A stretch of DNA of 64,000 bases from contig MKTT01000087.1 of NCBI GenBank assembly GCA_001898385.1, forward strand, positions 112,216-176,215, written 5' to 3'. Origin of the DNA: Planctomycetales bacterium 71-10. GTDB taxonomy: Bacteria > Planctomycetota > Planctomycetia > Isosphaerales > Isosphaeraceae. Made by a program: the position numbers and the translations under genes. Of this stretch, positions 52,423 through 61,257 are shown one piece after another. The notes under the pieces are model-generated. The model worked only from the letters and a program-made list of their open reading frames with translations, was not told where the DNA came from and did no database searches. Positions within the stretch are counted from its first letter, which is position 1, and the number at the start of each line of letters is the position of its first letter.

Positions 52423-54216
52423 TCAGACGGCGCCGGCCATGGCTTCGAGCTGGACGACGGAGCGGTTCTGCTCCTTGGCGAGGTAGTCGCGGCCGTATTT
52501 GATGTGGATGTGGTCCCAGGCGAGGACCTCCTCGACGGGGCGCTCGCGCTGGCTGTAGAAGGGGACGTCGATCCCCAGGTCCTCGAAGGTCTTCCACCAG
52601 AGCGCGGGGTCGAAGTATTCGGTCCAGGCGTCGAGCCGGGCCCCGCGCCGCCAGGCTTCTTCCAGGACCAGGGCGACGCGGCGGTCGCCGCGGGTGAGGA
52701 TGCCTTCCAGCATGCTGCGCTCGACGTCGTGGGCCTTCACCGTGACCGACCGCAGGCGGACGCGCGACTTGAGATACTTGTGGGCCCAGTGGAAGTATTC
52801 CCGGGGCTTCATCCCGTTCCACTGGTAGGGGGTGTGGGGCTTGGGGACGAAGTTGGAGACGCTGGCGGTGACGTCGGCGTAGCGGCCGGTCACGTCCTTG
52901 CCGATGCGGGCGATGGTCTCGGCCATCTCGATGATGCCGTCGAGGTCGGCGGGGCGCTCGCCGGGGAGGCCGCACATGAAGTAGAGCTTGACCTTCCGCC
53001 AGCCGCGCCGGAACGCCTCGGCGGCGCCCTCGTAGAGGTCGTCGTTGTTGATCGGCTTGCGGATCTGCGTCCGCATGTCGTCGCGGGCGACCTCGGGGGC
53101 CAGCGTCAGGCCGCTGCGGCGGCCTTCCTGCAACAGGGCCGGGATCTTCTTCAGGGTCTCGGTGATCCGCAGGCTCGGCAGCGAGATCTTCACCCCCAGC
53201 GGCGTGAAGACCTCGGACATGCGGGTCACGAGGCGTTCGAAGTCCGGGTAGTCGCTGGTCGAGAGCGAGAGGAGGCTGATCTCGTCGTAGCCGGTGTTGC
53301 GGTACGACTCCAGCGCGGCCTCGACGATCGTCTCGACGGTGCGATACCGGAGGGGCCGCTTGATGACGGTGCTCTGGCAGAACCGGCACTGCCAGGGGCA
53401 GCCGCGCATGATCTCGATGGCGATGCGGTCGTGGGCCGTCTCGACGAACGGGACGACGGGCTTCGTCGGCAGCGGCGAGCCGTTGAAGTCCTGGATCACG
53501 CACGGGCGGATGCCCCCCGGCACGTCGTCGCGGAGGGGGCGGATCTCGACGATCGTGCCGTCCTCGGCGTAGGTCGGCTCGTAGAACCGCGGGACGTAGG
53601 CCCAGTTCACGGACGAGGCGATCTTCGCCAGCTTCTCCTCGCGCGACAGGCCGGAGCCCTTCATCGCGCGCCAGAGGTCGCAGACGACGGGGAGGCTGGG
53701 CTCGCCGTCGCCCATGACGAACAGGTCGACGAACGGGGCGAGCAGCTCGGGGTTCTGGCCGCCGGGGCCGCCGGCGATGATCAGCGGGTCGTCGGCCGAG
53801 CGGTCCTCGGCGCGGAGCGGGATCCGGCCCAGGTCGAGCATCGTCAGGACGTTGGTGTAGGAGATCTCGTACTGGAGCGAGAAGCCGACGACGTCGAACT
53901 CGGACAGCGGGGTGAACGTCTCCAGCGAGTAGAGCGGCAGGCCCTCGGCCCGCATGGCGGCCTCGAAGTCGGGGAGCGGGGTGAAGGCCCGCTCGGCGGC
54001 CCAGCCGCGGTCGTTCATCAGGCTGTAGAGCACCTGCATCCCGTGGTGGCTCATCCCCAGGGCGTAGGTGTCCGGGAACGCCAGGCAGACCGTCCCGGCG
54101 ACCTCGGCGTGATCCTTGACGACGCTGTTCAGCTCGCCGCCGACGTACTGGCCCGGGGTCCGGACCTTCGTCAGCACTCGCGCCACGACGGCGTCCTTCA
54201 GCTCCTGATTCAGCAT
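52423..54216 (-). CDS. B12-binding radical SAM protein (TIGR03960-like)
   Basis: A radical S-adenosylmethionine enzyme of about 597 residues with a B12-binding-like N-terminal half (YALGMSHHGMQVLYSLMNDR, IIAGGPGGQNPELLAPFVD). The 4Fe-4S site is MRGCPWQCRFCQST (CxxxCxxC), and the barrel continues with SLSTSDYPDFERLV and FVPKPHTPYQWNGM, typical of this family, whose reaction is not known. In many bacteria it is fused to or adjacent to DUF2344, which is absent here. ATG 54216 follows a G-rich ribosome-binding site; an ATG at 54228 is the alternative. It is first in the operon leading to YfhO. Confidence 0.87.
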   Translation of the reverse strand: MLNQELKDAVVARVLTKVRTPGQYVGGELNSVVKDHAEVAGTVCLAFPDTYALGMSHHGMQVLYSLMNDRGWAAERAFTPLPDFEAAMRAEGLPLYSLETFTPLSEFDVVGFSLQYEISYTNVLTMLDLGRIPLRAEDRSADDPLIIAGGPGGQNPELLAPFVDLFVMGDGEPSLPVVCDLWRAMKGSGLSREEKLAKIASSVNWAYVPRFYEPTYAEDGTIVEIRPLRDDVPGGIRPCVIQDFNGSPLPTKPVVPFVETAHDRIAIEIMRGCPWQCRFCQSTVIKRPLRYRTVETIVEAALESYRNTGYDEISLLSLSTSDYPDFERLVTRMSEVFTPLGVKISLPSLRITETLKKIPALLQEGRRSGLTLAPEVARDDMRTQIRKPINNDDLYEGAAEAFRRGWRKVKLYFMCGLPGERPADLDGIIEMAETIARIGKDVTGRYADVTASVSNFVPKPHTPYQWNGMKPREYFHWAHKYLKSRVRLRSVTVKAHDVERSMLEGILTRGDRRVALVLEEAWRRGARLDAWTEYFDPALWWKTFEDLGIDVPFYSQRERPVEEVLAWDHIHIKYGRDYLAKEQNRSVVQLEAMAGAV

Positions 54217-54348
54217 CGCTCCCCCCATGGGTCGTTCGAATGGCCGGGACCGGTCGGTCGCGCGACGTGGGCGTGGTGGTCGGGTCGCTCGCGAGCCAGG
54301 ACGAGGCCGGCACCCTCGGCCTCGCGCCGGGGGCGGGTCATGCCATGA

Positions 54349-54378
54349 ATTCTAGCGGGTCCCCGGGGGCGATGACCA
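54349..54378 (-). promoter_or_regulatory. Sigma70-like promoter of the radical SAM operon
   Basis: On the minus strand TGGTCA (54378-54373, 4/6) and TAGAAT (54354-54349, 5/6) are separated by 18 bases, giving a start near 54342 and a leader of about 125 bases. Confidence 0.48.
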
Positions 54379-54410
54379 GCCGGGCCGGGCCGTCGCCGGC
54401 CCCCCTCGCG

Positions 54411-54416
54411 TATAAT
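54411..54416 (+). promoter_or_regulatory. Perfect TATAAT box ahead of pdxA
   Basis: TATAAT at 54411-54416 is exact, but no matching -35 lies 16-18 bases upstream, so activation or another sigma factor may be needed. The start near 54423 gives a leader of about 37 bases. The box lies back-to-back with the radical SAM promoter. Confidence 0.5.
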
Positions 54417-54459
54417 AGGCGGTACGCAACGAGAGCCCCGAACGCCGAGAATCGCCGCC

Positions 54460-55515
54460 ATGCACCGCCCGAGAGTCGCACTCACGATGGGGGACGTCGC
54501 CGGGGTCGGCCCCGAGCTGATCGCCACGGCCTGGATCCGGCCCGAGCTGCATGCGCTCTGCGCGCCCATGGTCGTCGGCAGCGTCGCCGTCCTTCAACGC
54601 GCCCTGGACGCCGTGCCGGCCGACCGCCGCCCCCGGCTCCGGCCGATCGCGACGCCCGAGGAGGCCGACCCCTCCCCTTCGCTCATCCCCTGCCTCGAAC
54701 CGGCCGTGGCCGTGGACGTGGCCCAGGTCCCGCCTGGCGTCGTCGACGCCCGCGCCGGCCGGGCCGCCTACGACTACCTCGGCCACGCGATCGACCTGGC
54801 CCTCGTCGAGCGCATCGACGCCGTCACCACCCTGCCGCTCAACAAGGAAGCCCTCCATCTCGGCGGCGTGTCCCATCCCGGCCACACCGAGATCCTCGCC
54901 GAGCGTTGCGGCACGCCCGATCACGCGATGATGCTCTACCTGCCGGCCGAGCGGGCCTCGGACGGGCCGGACGCGGCGGCGGGGCTGGGGGTGGTCCACG
55001 TCACGCTCCACATGGCCCTGCGCGACGTCTTCGCCGCGATCACGATCGACTCGGTCGCGGCCAAGATCCGCCTGGCCGATCGCGCCCTGCGGCCCCTCAC
55101 CGCAGGTCGTCGGCCTCGGATCGCGGTGGCCTCGCTCAACCCCCACGCCGGCGAGAACGGCCTGTTCGGCGACGAGGAGATCGTCACGATCCGCCCGGCC
55201 GTCGAGCGGACCCGGGCCGAGGGCTTCCACGTCTCCGGCCCGTTCCCCAACGACACCCTCTTCAAGGAAGCCCTGTCGGGGACGTTCGACGCGGTCGTGG
55301 CGATGTATCACGACCAGGGGCACATCGCCTTGAAGACCGTCGGCTTCCGGCGCGGGGTGAACGTGACCCTCGGCCTGCCGATCGTCCGGACGAGCGTCGC
55401 CCACGGCACGGCGTTCGACATCGCCTGGCGGGGGATCGCCGACCCGTCCAGCTTGATCGAGGCCGTCCGCGTCGCGGCGAGGATGGTCGATTGGGACCGC
55501 CGCCCGGCTCGCTGA
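54460..55515 (+). CDS. pdxA: 4-hydroxythreonine-4-phosphate dehydrogenase (PdxA)
   Basis: NAD-dependent dehydrogenase of pyridoxal phosphate synthesis (the DXP-dependent route). Motifs: TMGDVAGVGPE (Val for the usual Pro in GDPAG), SHPGHTEILAERCG with metal-binding His, NPHAGENGLFGDEE and MYHDQGHIALKTVGF, then PIVRTSVAHGTAFDIA. Length 351 residues is normal. The related PdxA2 subgroup cannot be excluded from sequence alone. ATG 54460 has only a weak purine run upstream. It converges with the STN-like gene; a small hairpin covers its stop. Confidence 0.92.
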   Translation: MHRPRVALTMGDVAGVGPELIATAWIRPELHALCAPMVVGSVAVLQRALDAVPADRRPRLRPIATPEEADPSPSLIPCLEPAVAVDVAQVPPGVVDARAGRAAYDYLGHAIDLALVERIDAVTTLPLNKEALHLGGVSHPGHTEILAERCGTPDHAMMLYLPAERASDGPDAAAGLGVVHVTLHMALRDVFAAITIDSVAAKIRLADRALRPLTAGRRPRIAVASLNPHAGENGLFGDEEIVTIRPAVERTRAEGFHVSGPFPNDTLFKEALSGTFDAVVAMYHDQGHIALKTVGFRRGVNVTLGLPIVRTSVAHGTAFDIAWRGIADPSSLIEAVRVAARMVDWDRRPAR

Positions 55516-55519
55516 GCCG
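55505..55519. terminator. Small hairpin over the pdxA stop
   Basis: CGGCTC (55505-55510) pairs with GAGCCG (55514-55519) around three bases and includes the stop codon. There is no T-run; it lies between convergent genes. Confidence 0.35.
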
Positions 55520-55525
55520 TCGGAG

Positions 55526-56200
55526 TTACGTGCGGGGCCGCCTGGGGGGCGAGGGGGCCGGGGCCTCGTCGGCGGGGGCGGGGTCCTCGCCGGGCGGGGC
55601 GGGGTCGGTCCCCGGCATGCCGGGCAACTCCTCGATGATGGTCGGCTGGCGGAAGCGGAGGTCGTCGCCGTGATCCGCGCGGTCCAGGAGGTCGTCGAGG
55701 GCGTCCTGGATGTCGTGCAATTCCCGGTGCATGTCGGACAGCTCGGCCCAGACCCGGTCGATCGGATCCTCGGAGCCTTCCTTGTCGGTGATGATGAGGA
55801 GGTTGTCCTCGGGGACCAGCCGGTAGGTCATGTCGACCTGGTCGAGCAGGAGTTTCAGGCCGGTCTTGAGCCGGGCCGACTTCAGCCCCAGCTCGACGGG
55901 GTCGTCCTTCTGGACGTCCAGCCGTTCGAGGGCGGCGACGTCCAGGACGACCTCGCCCCCCAGGTCGGAGGAGAGCCGGCGGGCGACCTGCTCCAGCGGG
56001 GTCGGCCGGGCGAAGTCGAAGTTGTACGGTCTCAGGAGCGCCTCCTGGAGCGAAGGTTTCCCCTCGGCCGACGGCGGCCCGGCCGTCCCGACGGGGGCCG
56101 GCTCCGGCCCGGGCTTCTGGGCGTGGAGCGGGATCCTCGCGGCGGCCAGCGCTCCGACCGCCAGGCCGACCAGGGCGAACAGCACGTTGCGAGACCTCAT
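55526..56200 (-). CDS. Exported protein with STN-like domain
   Basis: A 224-residue exported protein. A signal peptide or anchor (VLFALVGLAVGALAAARI) is followed by a segment resembling the secretin/TonB short N-terminal (STN) domain: PLEQVARRLSSDLGGEVVLD, LKTGLKLLLDQVDMTYRLV and EDNLLIITD. Then comes a short acidic helical region and a Pro-rich tail. STN-like domains occur in secretins, TonB receptors and many lone planctomycete proteins; no pore or receptor follows here. ATG 56200 has AAGGG seven bases upstream. Confidence 0.65.
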   Translation of the reverse strand: MRSRNVLFALVGLAVGALAAARIPLHAQKPGPEPAPVGTAGPPSAEGKPSLQEALLRPYNFDFARPTPLEQVARRLSSDLGGEVVLDVAALERLDVQKDDPVELGLKSARLKTGLKLLLDQVDMTYRLVPEDNLLIITDKEGSEDPIDRVWAELSDMHRELHDIQDALDDLLDRADHGDDLRFRQPTIIEELPGMPGTDPAPPGEDPAPADEAPAPSPPRRPRT

Positions 56201-56286
56201 CGGTCGACCCTTCCCTTCCGGCCGCAAGAACTTCCGCCGCCGGATCGCCCGGCCGCGGCCCGCCCATTGTAACCGCCGGGGCCCGG

Positions 56287-57390
56287 TCAGTCGACGATTC
56301 CTCGGGCGAGGGCCGCGTCGACCTCCGCCTCGGTCGGGAAGCCGAACCCGGCCAGGTCGAGCACCAGGGCCGACGCCGCCGACGCCCTCGTCATCGCCGA
56401 CCGGACCAACTCCGCGTCCGCCGTGCACGACTCGGGCCGCCAGCCGCGTTGCATGAGCGTCGCCAGGAAGGTCGACGCGAACGCCTCGCCGGCCCGGTTG
56501 GTGTCGCGAGGCGGCCGGGCCCGCGGGAAGGCCGGGATCCGCACCGACCCCGCCGAGCCCAGCGGGTCGGTGAACCGCGCCGAACCTCCGGCCGACCCGT
56601 CCGTCACCACCAGGATCGACAGCCGGGCGGCCACCTCCTCGCGGTCGGCCAGGGCCTCCCACTCGCCCCGGTTGCAGCAGAGGACGTCGACCGGGCCGAC
56701 GAGCCCGAGGACGGGATGGTCCCGGTCGAGCACGTTCCGCATCGCCGGGGCGAAGGCCCGGATCCGGGCGCCGGGGGCCTTCAGCAATCCCGCCGCCAGC
56801 CGGTTCGGCAGGCCCGCGACGATCCGCACGTCGCACGGCTCGGCCAGGGGCGGGGCCAGGTCGTCCGGCATTAGCGCCTCGTGGCAGCCGCGGAAGCCGA
56901 CGGCCAGCTTGTCGCCGTGCTCCCCGCTGGAGATCAGCAGGGTCCAGTCGGCCGGGCGATCGCGCCGGACGATGCGGGCGGCGATCCCCTGTTCGGCGAG
57001 CCGCCTTTCCACGGCCGCGGACGTCGGGTCGTCGGGGGGGCCGAGGGCCGCGACCAGCTCGCCCCCCGTCGCGGCGGCGAACCCCGCGCCCATGCCGCCC
57101 AGGTCGTCGTCCCAGGCCGAGGCGCGGACGCGACGGGCCTCGCCGGGGCCGAGGCCGATCGGCCGGTCCAGCTCGACGACCCCTCGGGGGCCTGGCCAGT
57201 CGGCGGGGAGGTCGACGACGAGCGAGCCGCCGGCCGGGTCGACGAGCGCCAGGCCGTCGCCGCCGCCGAACCCGGCCCGGCCGCCGACGCTCTGATCGAG
57301 CGGGGGCGAGGACGGGCCGAGCAGGGGCGAATCGACGCGGAGGATCCGGTCGAGGTAGGCGGGGCCGAAGACGCGGGCGCGGCCGAGCAT
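56287..57390 (-). CDS. PfkB/ribokinase-family protein with altered catalytic motif
   Basis: A 367-residue member of the PfkB sugar/nucleoside kinase family. The N-terminus [14 protein letters not shown] and the NRGEWEAL segment (NxxE) fit the fold. The C-terminal signature reads [11 protein letters not shown] (296-306), where active relatives have DTxGAGDAF: Gly is Arg299 and the catalytic Asp is Glu302. Either activity is reduced or lost, or this is a separate subgroup. ATG 57390 has GGGGA about six bases upstream and fits the family's beginning; the in-frame GTG at 57462 does not. The substrate is unknown. It is divergent from the RNase Z-like gene. Confidence 0.75.
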   Translation of the reverse strand: MLGRARVFGPAYLDRILRVDSPLLGPSSPPLDQSVGGRAGFGGGDGLALVDPAGGSLVVDLPADWPGPRGVVELDRPIGLGPGEARRVRASAWDDDLGGMGAGFAAATGGELVAALGPPDDPTSAAVERRLAEQGIAARIVRRDRPADWTLLISSGEHGDKLAVGFRGCHEALMPDDLAPPLAEPCDVRIVAGLPNRLAAGLLKAPGARIRAFAPAMRNVLDRDHPVLGLVGPVDVLCCNRGEWEALADREEVAARLSILVVTDGSAGGSARFTDPLGSAGSVRIPAFPRARPPRDTNRAGEAFASTFLATLMQRGWRPESCTADAELVRSAMTRASAASALVLDLAGFGFPTEAEVDAALARGIVD

Positions 57391-57467
57391 GGGCGATCCC
57401 CATCCATCCGGGCTTACGAGCGGCCGGAACCCGGAACCTTCCGTGTTCAGGCGGATCTTCACGAGAC

Positions 57468-57473
57468 TATAAT
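57468..57473 (+). promoter_or_regulatory. Perfect TATAAT box of the RNase Z-like gene
   Basis: TATAAT at 57468-57473 is exact; a weak TTCAGG (57446-57451) lies 16 bases upstream. The expected transcription start is near 57480, which coincides with an in-frame ATG and argues that this ATG is not the translation start. Confidence 0.52.
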
Positions 57474-57521
57474 ACGGGGATGCCTTTCGTGGCTCCCCGC
57501 GTCGTGCCTAAGGAGAGTAGG

Positions 57522-58409
57522 GTGGCGGTCGATACCGAAATCGAGTCGGACGTGGAATCGCTGGATCATCCCGTGGACAACGCGCCGGTGCGGTCCATGT
57601 CCCACCGCGAGCTGACCGTCGAGGGCTATTCGCGGGCCGCGGTCCAGACCTACTGGCGGGTGCCGGAGCTGAAGCTGGGGTTCGACCTCGGCGTCCAGCC
57701 GTGGTCGTTCATGACCACGCCGAACTGGTTCGTCTCGCACGCCCACCTCGACCACATCGCCGCCCTCCCCGTCCTCGTCGCCCGTCGCCGGATGATGAAG
57801 ATGGAGCCGCCGACGATCTATCTCCCCGCCGAGGCGGTCGACGGCGTGAACATGCTCCTGCGCGCCTTCCAGCGGCTCGACCGCGGCCGGATGCCCGTCA
57901 AACTGGTCGGCGTGGAGCCCGGCGACGAGATCCCGCTCTCGCGCGAGCTGGTCGTCAAGGCGTTCCCGACCCGGCACACGATCCCCTCGCTGGGCTTCCT
58001 GGTCTGGGAGCGCCGCAAGAAGCTGAAGCCCGAGTACCACGACCTATCCGGCGAGCAGATCCGCGACCTGCGGCTCTCCGGCGTGGAGGTGTCGTCGGAG
58101 ATCCGGATCCCCAAGGTGGCCTACATGGGCGACACCGCCCCGGCCGGCCTGGACGCGAACCCGGAGGTCTACAAGGCCCAGATCCTCATCCTGGAGATGA
58201 CCTTCGTCGCCCCCAACGAGCGGGCCTCGGTGATCCACAAGTACGGCCACACCCACCTCGACGACCTGATCGCCCGCGCCGATCGGTTCGAGAACGAGGT
58301 GATCGTGGCCTCGCACTTCAGCACCCGGCTCCACCCCGACCACATCCAGCGCATCGTCGACCGCCGCCTGCCCGACTCCCTTCGCTCGCGGCTGAAGGTC
58401 TGGCTCTGA
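57522..58409 (+). CDS. RNase Z-like metallo-beta-lactamase-fold hydrolase
   Basis: A beta-lactamase-fold hydrolase most like RNase Z, which trims tRNA 3' ends. Metal motif: [15 protein letters not shown] (HxHxDH). Other histidine and acid ligands are in [34 protein letters not shown] and [11 protein letters not shown]. Against true RNase Z the canonical SHxHxDHIxG ends in Ala here, so the exact substrate is uncertain. The start is placed at GTG 57522 because AAGGAG lies six bases upstream; ATG 57480 would sit at the transcription start. Length 295 residues. A long hairpin follows. Confidence 0.8.
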   Translation: MAVDTEIESDVESLDHPVDNAPVRSMSHRELTVEGYSRAAVQTYWRVPELKLGFDLGVQPWSFMTTPNWFVSHAHLDHIAALPVLVARRRMMKMEPPTIYLPAEAVDGVNMLLRAFQRLDRGRMPVKLVGVEPGDEIPLSRELVVKAFPTRHTIPSLGFLVWERRKKLKPEYHDLSGEQIRDLRLSGVEVSSEIRIPKVAYMGDTAPAGLDANPEVYKAQILILEMTFVAPNERASVIHKYGHTHLDDLIARADRFENEVIVASHFSTRLHPDHIQRIVDRRLPDSLRSRLKVWL

Positions 58410-58418
58410 CGACTTCAC

Positions 58419-58470
58419 CACCGGGCGGGCGAAGGCCGCCGCGAGGTTGGCTTCCTTCGCCCGGGCGGTG
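58419..58470 (+). terminator. Long hairpin after the RNase Z-like gene
   Basis: Seventeen-base arms (58419-58435 and 58454-58470) pair at 15 positions around an 18-base loop, starting nine bases after the stop codon. There is no T-run. Confidence 0.55.
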
Positions 58471-58893
58471 ATTGCTGGTGTCGTCGCAAAGTCTAGTGGG
58501 ATTGCATTTTGTGTCGTCGGCGGTCGGCTTCGTTCGTCGAAGTCGATGTGGATTTTGATCATCTCGACTCGACTCCGGACCACCCTTCATCAGGTCCCCG
58601 TGGAATCCTACTTCACGATCGCCTCGCGTCGGGGCGGCCCGATCATCCGGGGGGATTTCGTCCCCGATCGCTGCTTCACGAATTGTCAAGGAACGACGAT
58701 CCACCTCCGAAGATCGCGACGCCGAGGCGATCGATTTCAGGTTTCCGGGCGAGATCCTGGATTTTTCTCGCCCCGCTTCCCGGCGGCGGGCGAACCCCGG
58801 CCGCGACACGGGGGTCGGACGGGGGGCCGTGACCATGCGACCCAGCCGAGGGCCGGGGTCGCGCCGACGTGCTTCACCCCGCGGGAGGCCAGG
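58471..58893. other. Intergenic region before the DUF4291 gene, AT-richer
   Basis: The first 200 bases (about 58480-58690) are visibly less GC-rich than the flanks. I found no complete promoter, RNA gene or repeat pair. An in-frame extension of the DUF4291 frame begins at 58447, but it lies in the hairpin and its translation looks non-protein-like. Confidence 0.4.
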
Positions 58894-59493
58894 ATGCCGG
58901 CCGAGCGCGAGATCCGCGCGGACTTCGACCGCGAGACCATCGTCGTCTACCAGGCGTATCCGCCGGCGATCGCCGATGCGGCCCTGGCGGCCGGGCGTTT
59001 CGTCGCGCCGTTCTCGACGGGTCGCATGACCTGGATCAAGCCGTCGTTCCTGTGGCTGATGCACCGGAGCAACTGGGGCCTGAAGGCGGGGCAGGAACGG
59101 ACACTGGCCGTCCGGATCTCGCGCGCCGGGTGGGAGAAGGCCCTGGCGCTCGCGATCCCGACGTCGTTCCACCCCTCGCTCTTTCGCTCGCCGGCGGATT
59201 GGGAGGCCCGATTCCGGGCGGCGACGGTCCACCTGCAATGGGACACCGAGCGGTCGCTGCGCGGGGCGGGACTCCCCCGCTTCAGCATCCAGGTCGGCCT
59301 GAGCCGGCACGTCATCGGCGAGTACGTCGACGACTGGGTCGTCCGGATCGAGGACGACACGCCGCGAGTCCGCAAGATCCGCGACCTGTTGAAGTCGGGC
59401 CGGGGCGACGAGGCGAAGCGGCATCTCCCGCCGGAGAAGGTCTACCCCGTGAGCGCCGAATTGGCCCGCCGACTCCTGATCGGCCCCGGCTGA
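58894..59493 (+). CDS. DUF4291 protein
   Basis: A 199-residue DUF4291 protein of unknown function; length and sequence are typical. Landmarks: [40 protein letters not shown], then [22 protein letters not shown] 58894 has GGGAGG five bases upstream, clearly the start. It has no obvious operon partner. The invariant Arg, Trp, Lys and His residues clustered in the second landmark suggest an enzyme active site, which is inference. Confidence 0.9.
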   Translation: MPAEREIRADFDRETIVVYQAYPPAIADAALAAGRFVAPFSTGRMTWIKPSFLWLMHRSNWGLKAGQERTLAVRISRAGWEKALALAIPTSFHPSLFRSPADWEARFRAATVHLQWDTERSLRGAGLPRFSIQVGLSRHVIGEYVDDWVVRIEDDTPRVRKIRDLLKSGRGDEAKRHLPPEKVYPVSAELARRLLIGPG

Positions 59494-59663
59494 CGATGCG
59501 CGGCATCCTCCCGCCCGGCCGGGCCGCCGTCCGCGGGGCCCTTCGGGCCGCTCCCAGGAATGAGCCGGTTCGCCATGATCGATCGCCGGCCCCCGCCTCT
59601 TTCCGGGCGGGACGGGCTCGGCGATGATGGGGGCTTTGGATTCGCGTCTTCGGAGCTTCCTCG

Positions 59664-60194
59664 ATGACTGGAACGACGCTCGCCCGGCTGATGGTGGCCG
59701 GGTCCGCCCTGACGGTGATCGCCGCCGCAGCCCTGGCGCTGGACGAACCCCCCGGGAAGACGACGGCCGCCCGCCCTTCCGTGGCCGAGGCCCGTCAGCG
59801 GGCGAAGCTGCTCCACGGCGTCATCCACGACACGCTCCAGGTCGTCCACGCCCGGTATTTCCGCGAGGGGGACAGGATCCCGATCCCGGCGGCCAGCCTG
59901 GACCTCGTGTTCCAGGAGATGGAGGAGCGAGACGGCGTCGCGGTGCGCTGGCTGGTCGTCGACGGGAAGGCGATGAACATCGACAACAACCCGCAGGACG
60001 ATTTCGAGCGGGCGGCGGCCAAGGCGCTCGCGGCGGGCGAGGACGCGCACGAGGCCGCCGTGGACGGCGCGTACCGCTTCGCCGGGCCGATCACGCTGGG
60101 GGCCGATTGCCTGAAATGCCACCTCCCCAGCCGGAGCAGCAACAAGAGCCGCACGGCGGGGCTGCTGATCTCGATCCCGATCGAGAAGCCGTAG
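59664..60194 (+). CDS. Exported DUF3365 (Tll0287-like) protein with a CXXCH motif
   Basis: A 176-residue exported protein with a signal peptide ending near LALDEPP and a DUF3365 domain. GADCLKCHLPS provides one CXXCH site, so it may bind c-type haem, as in the structurally known relative Tll0287. The segment DGVAVRWLVVDGKAMN is typical of the family. Redox or gas sensing is possible; no partner kinase is adjacent. ATG 59664 has GGAG eight bases upstream. It converges with the PEP-CTERM gene. Confidence 0.82.
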   Translation: MTGTTLARLMVAGSALTVIAAAALALDEPPGKTTAARPSVAEARQRAKLLHGVIHDTLQVVHARYFREGDRIPIPAASLDLVFQEMEERDGVAVRWLVVDGKAMNIDNNPQDDFERAAAKALAAGEDAHEAAVDGAYRFAGPITLGADCLKCHLPSRSSNKSRTAGLLISIPIEKP

Positions 60195-60218
60195 ACCTCG
60201 ACCGCGATCGGGTCGATC

Positions 60219-60246
60219 GCGCGGGCCGGCCCATCGGCCGGCGCGC
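60219..60246. terminator. GC hairpin at the convergent end of the DUF3365 and PEP-CTERM genes
   Basis: GCGCG-type arms (60219-60230 and 60235-60246) fold with a two-base bulge, 25 bases after the DUF3365 stop. No T-run is present. Confidence 0.35.
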
Positions 60247-60311
60247 GGAACGACCCCTCGGCCTCGCGGCCCAGGGGTCGATTTCGGCGCGACTTGGGAT
60301 CGGGCCGACGG

Positions 60312-60908
60312 TCAGGCGGAGCGACGGCGGGCCAGGGCCACGGCGGGGAGGAGCGCCCCGAGGGCCATCATCGCGAGGGCGGCGGGCTCGGGGACGGCGA
60401 GCGGGGTGATTCGCAGCGAGACGCCGCCGGTGTTGTCGCCCACGGCATAGTCGCTGATCATGAAATTCAGGGTCGAGGTGGTGGTCAGGGTGAAGTAGCC
60501 GACGTAGCCCGCGGCGTTCGCGGCGGCGTCGGCCTGCGTGGCGGCCAGGCCCGAGCCGTTGCCGAAGAGGACGGCCTTGTTCCCGTCGTCGGCGTTGGTG
60601 ATCAGGAAGTTCCAGGTCCAGGTCTCCCCGCTCGTCGCCTGGTTGAACTTGAAGGCGTCGTAGAGGGCCTGGGGATCGCCGACGGCGTTGCTGATCTGGT
60701 AGACGCCGGCCGTCAAGGTCCGCTGAAGGAACCCGCCGGGGGCCGTGGAGATCGGCGAGACCGCCTCGCCGACGCTCGGGATGACGGGGCTCTCCTGATA
60801 GCCGTAGTGGTTGGCGTCGATGTTCACGATCTCGTCGCCTCGCGCGGGGGCGACGGCGGCGAGGGCGAGCAGGGCGACGGCCCAGGTCGAGCGAGGGCGG
60901 ATCGTCAT
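60312..60908 (-). CDS. PEP-CTERM sorted exported protein
   Basis: A 198-residue secreted protein. The signal peptide is WAVALLALAAVAPARG; the middle is a beta-rich domain of unknown function (GFLQRTLTAGVYQISNAVG, GETWTWNFLITNADDGN). The C-terminus is a textbook PEP-CTERM anchor: VPEPAALAMM, a hydrophobic helix, then ARRRSA, the sorting signal processed by exosortase in bacteria making extracellular polysaccharide. No exosortase gene lies in the window. ATG 60908 has AAGGAGG six bases upstream, and a strong promoter is present. Confidence 0.88.
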   Translation of the reverse strand: MTIRPRSTWAVALLALAAVAPARGDEIVNIDANHYGYQESPVIPSVGEAVSPISTAPGGFLQRTLTAGVYQISNAVGDPQALYDAFKFNQATSGETWTWNFLITNADDGNKAVLFGNGSGLAATQADAAANAAGYVGYFTLTTTSTLNFMISDYAVGDNTGGVSLRITPLAVPEPAALAMMALGALLPAVALARRRSA

Positions 60909-61257
60909 ATACAGCCTCCTTGGGGCGCTTGACTCGATGATCGAGACCGTGCCCGCTCTCCGTCGCGGGCGCGCCAAGGGGTTGGATCCCCGGGCGGGTC
61001 TGAGGTGCGGGACGTCGCGCAAATGGTGCCGGACGACCGACGCGGGACAGGATAAGCGATCGCCGCCCCCTGTCAACCCGATTCCTCCGGCGTCGGGCCG
61101 GGCCGCCGCGCCGTCGCTGCCCGGTTGCGTTCGACATCCCCGCCGGTCACGATGGGATCATCCCCACGCGAGGCCGACGCGTCCCGACGCGCGGCGGGTC
61201 GCGCGGGCCCCGCTCTCGGTCGTAGGCTTCCCTTTCTCGGGGATGGCGAGGATGGAC
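60909..61257. other. Intergenic region between the PEP-CTERM gene and galM
   Basis: About 350 bases. The leftward promoter listed at 61049-61076 lies here; the rest shows no clear rightward promoter or RNA gene. Confidence 0.4.
61049..61076 (-). promoter_or_regulatory. Sigma70 promoter of the PEP-CTERM gene
   Basis: On the minus strand a perfect TTGACA (61076-61071) and TATCCT (61054-61049, 4/6) are 16 bases apart. The start near 61041 gives a leader of about 130 bases. It resembles the GT2 operon promoter, including GG right after TTGACA and the 16-base spacer. Confidence 0.6.
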
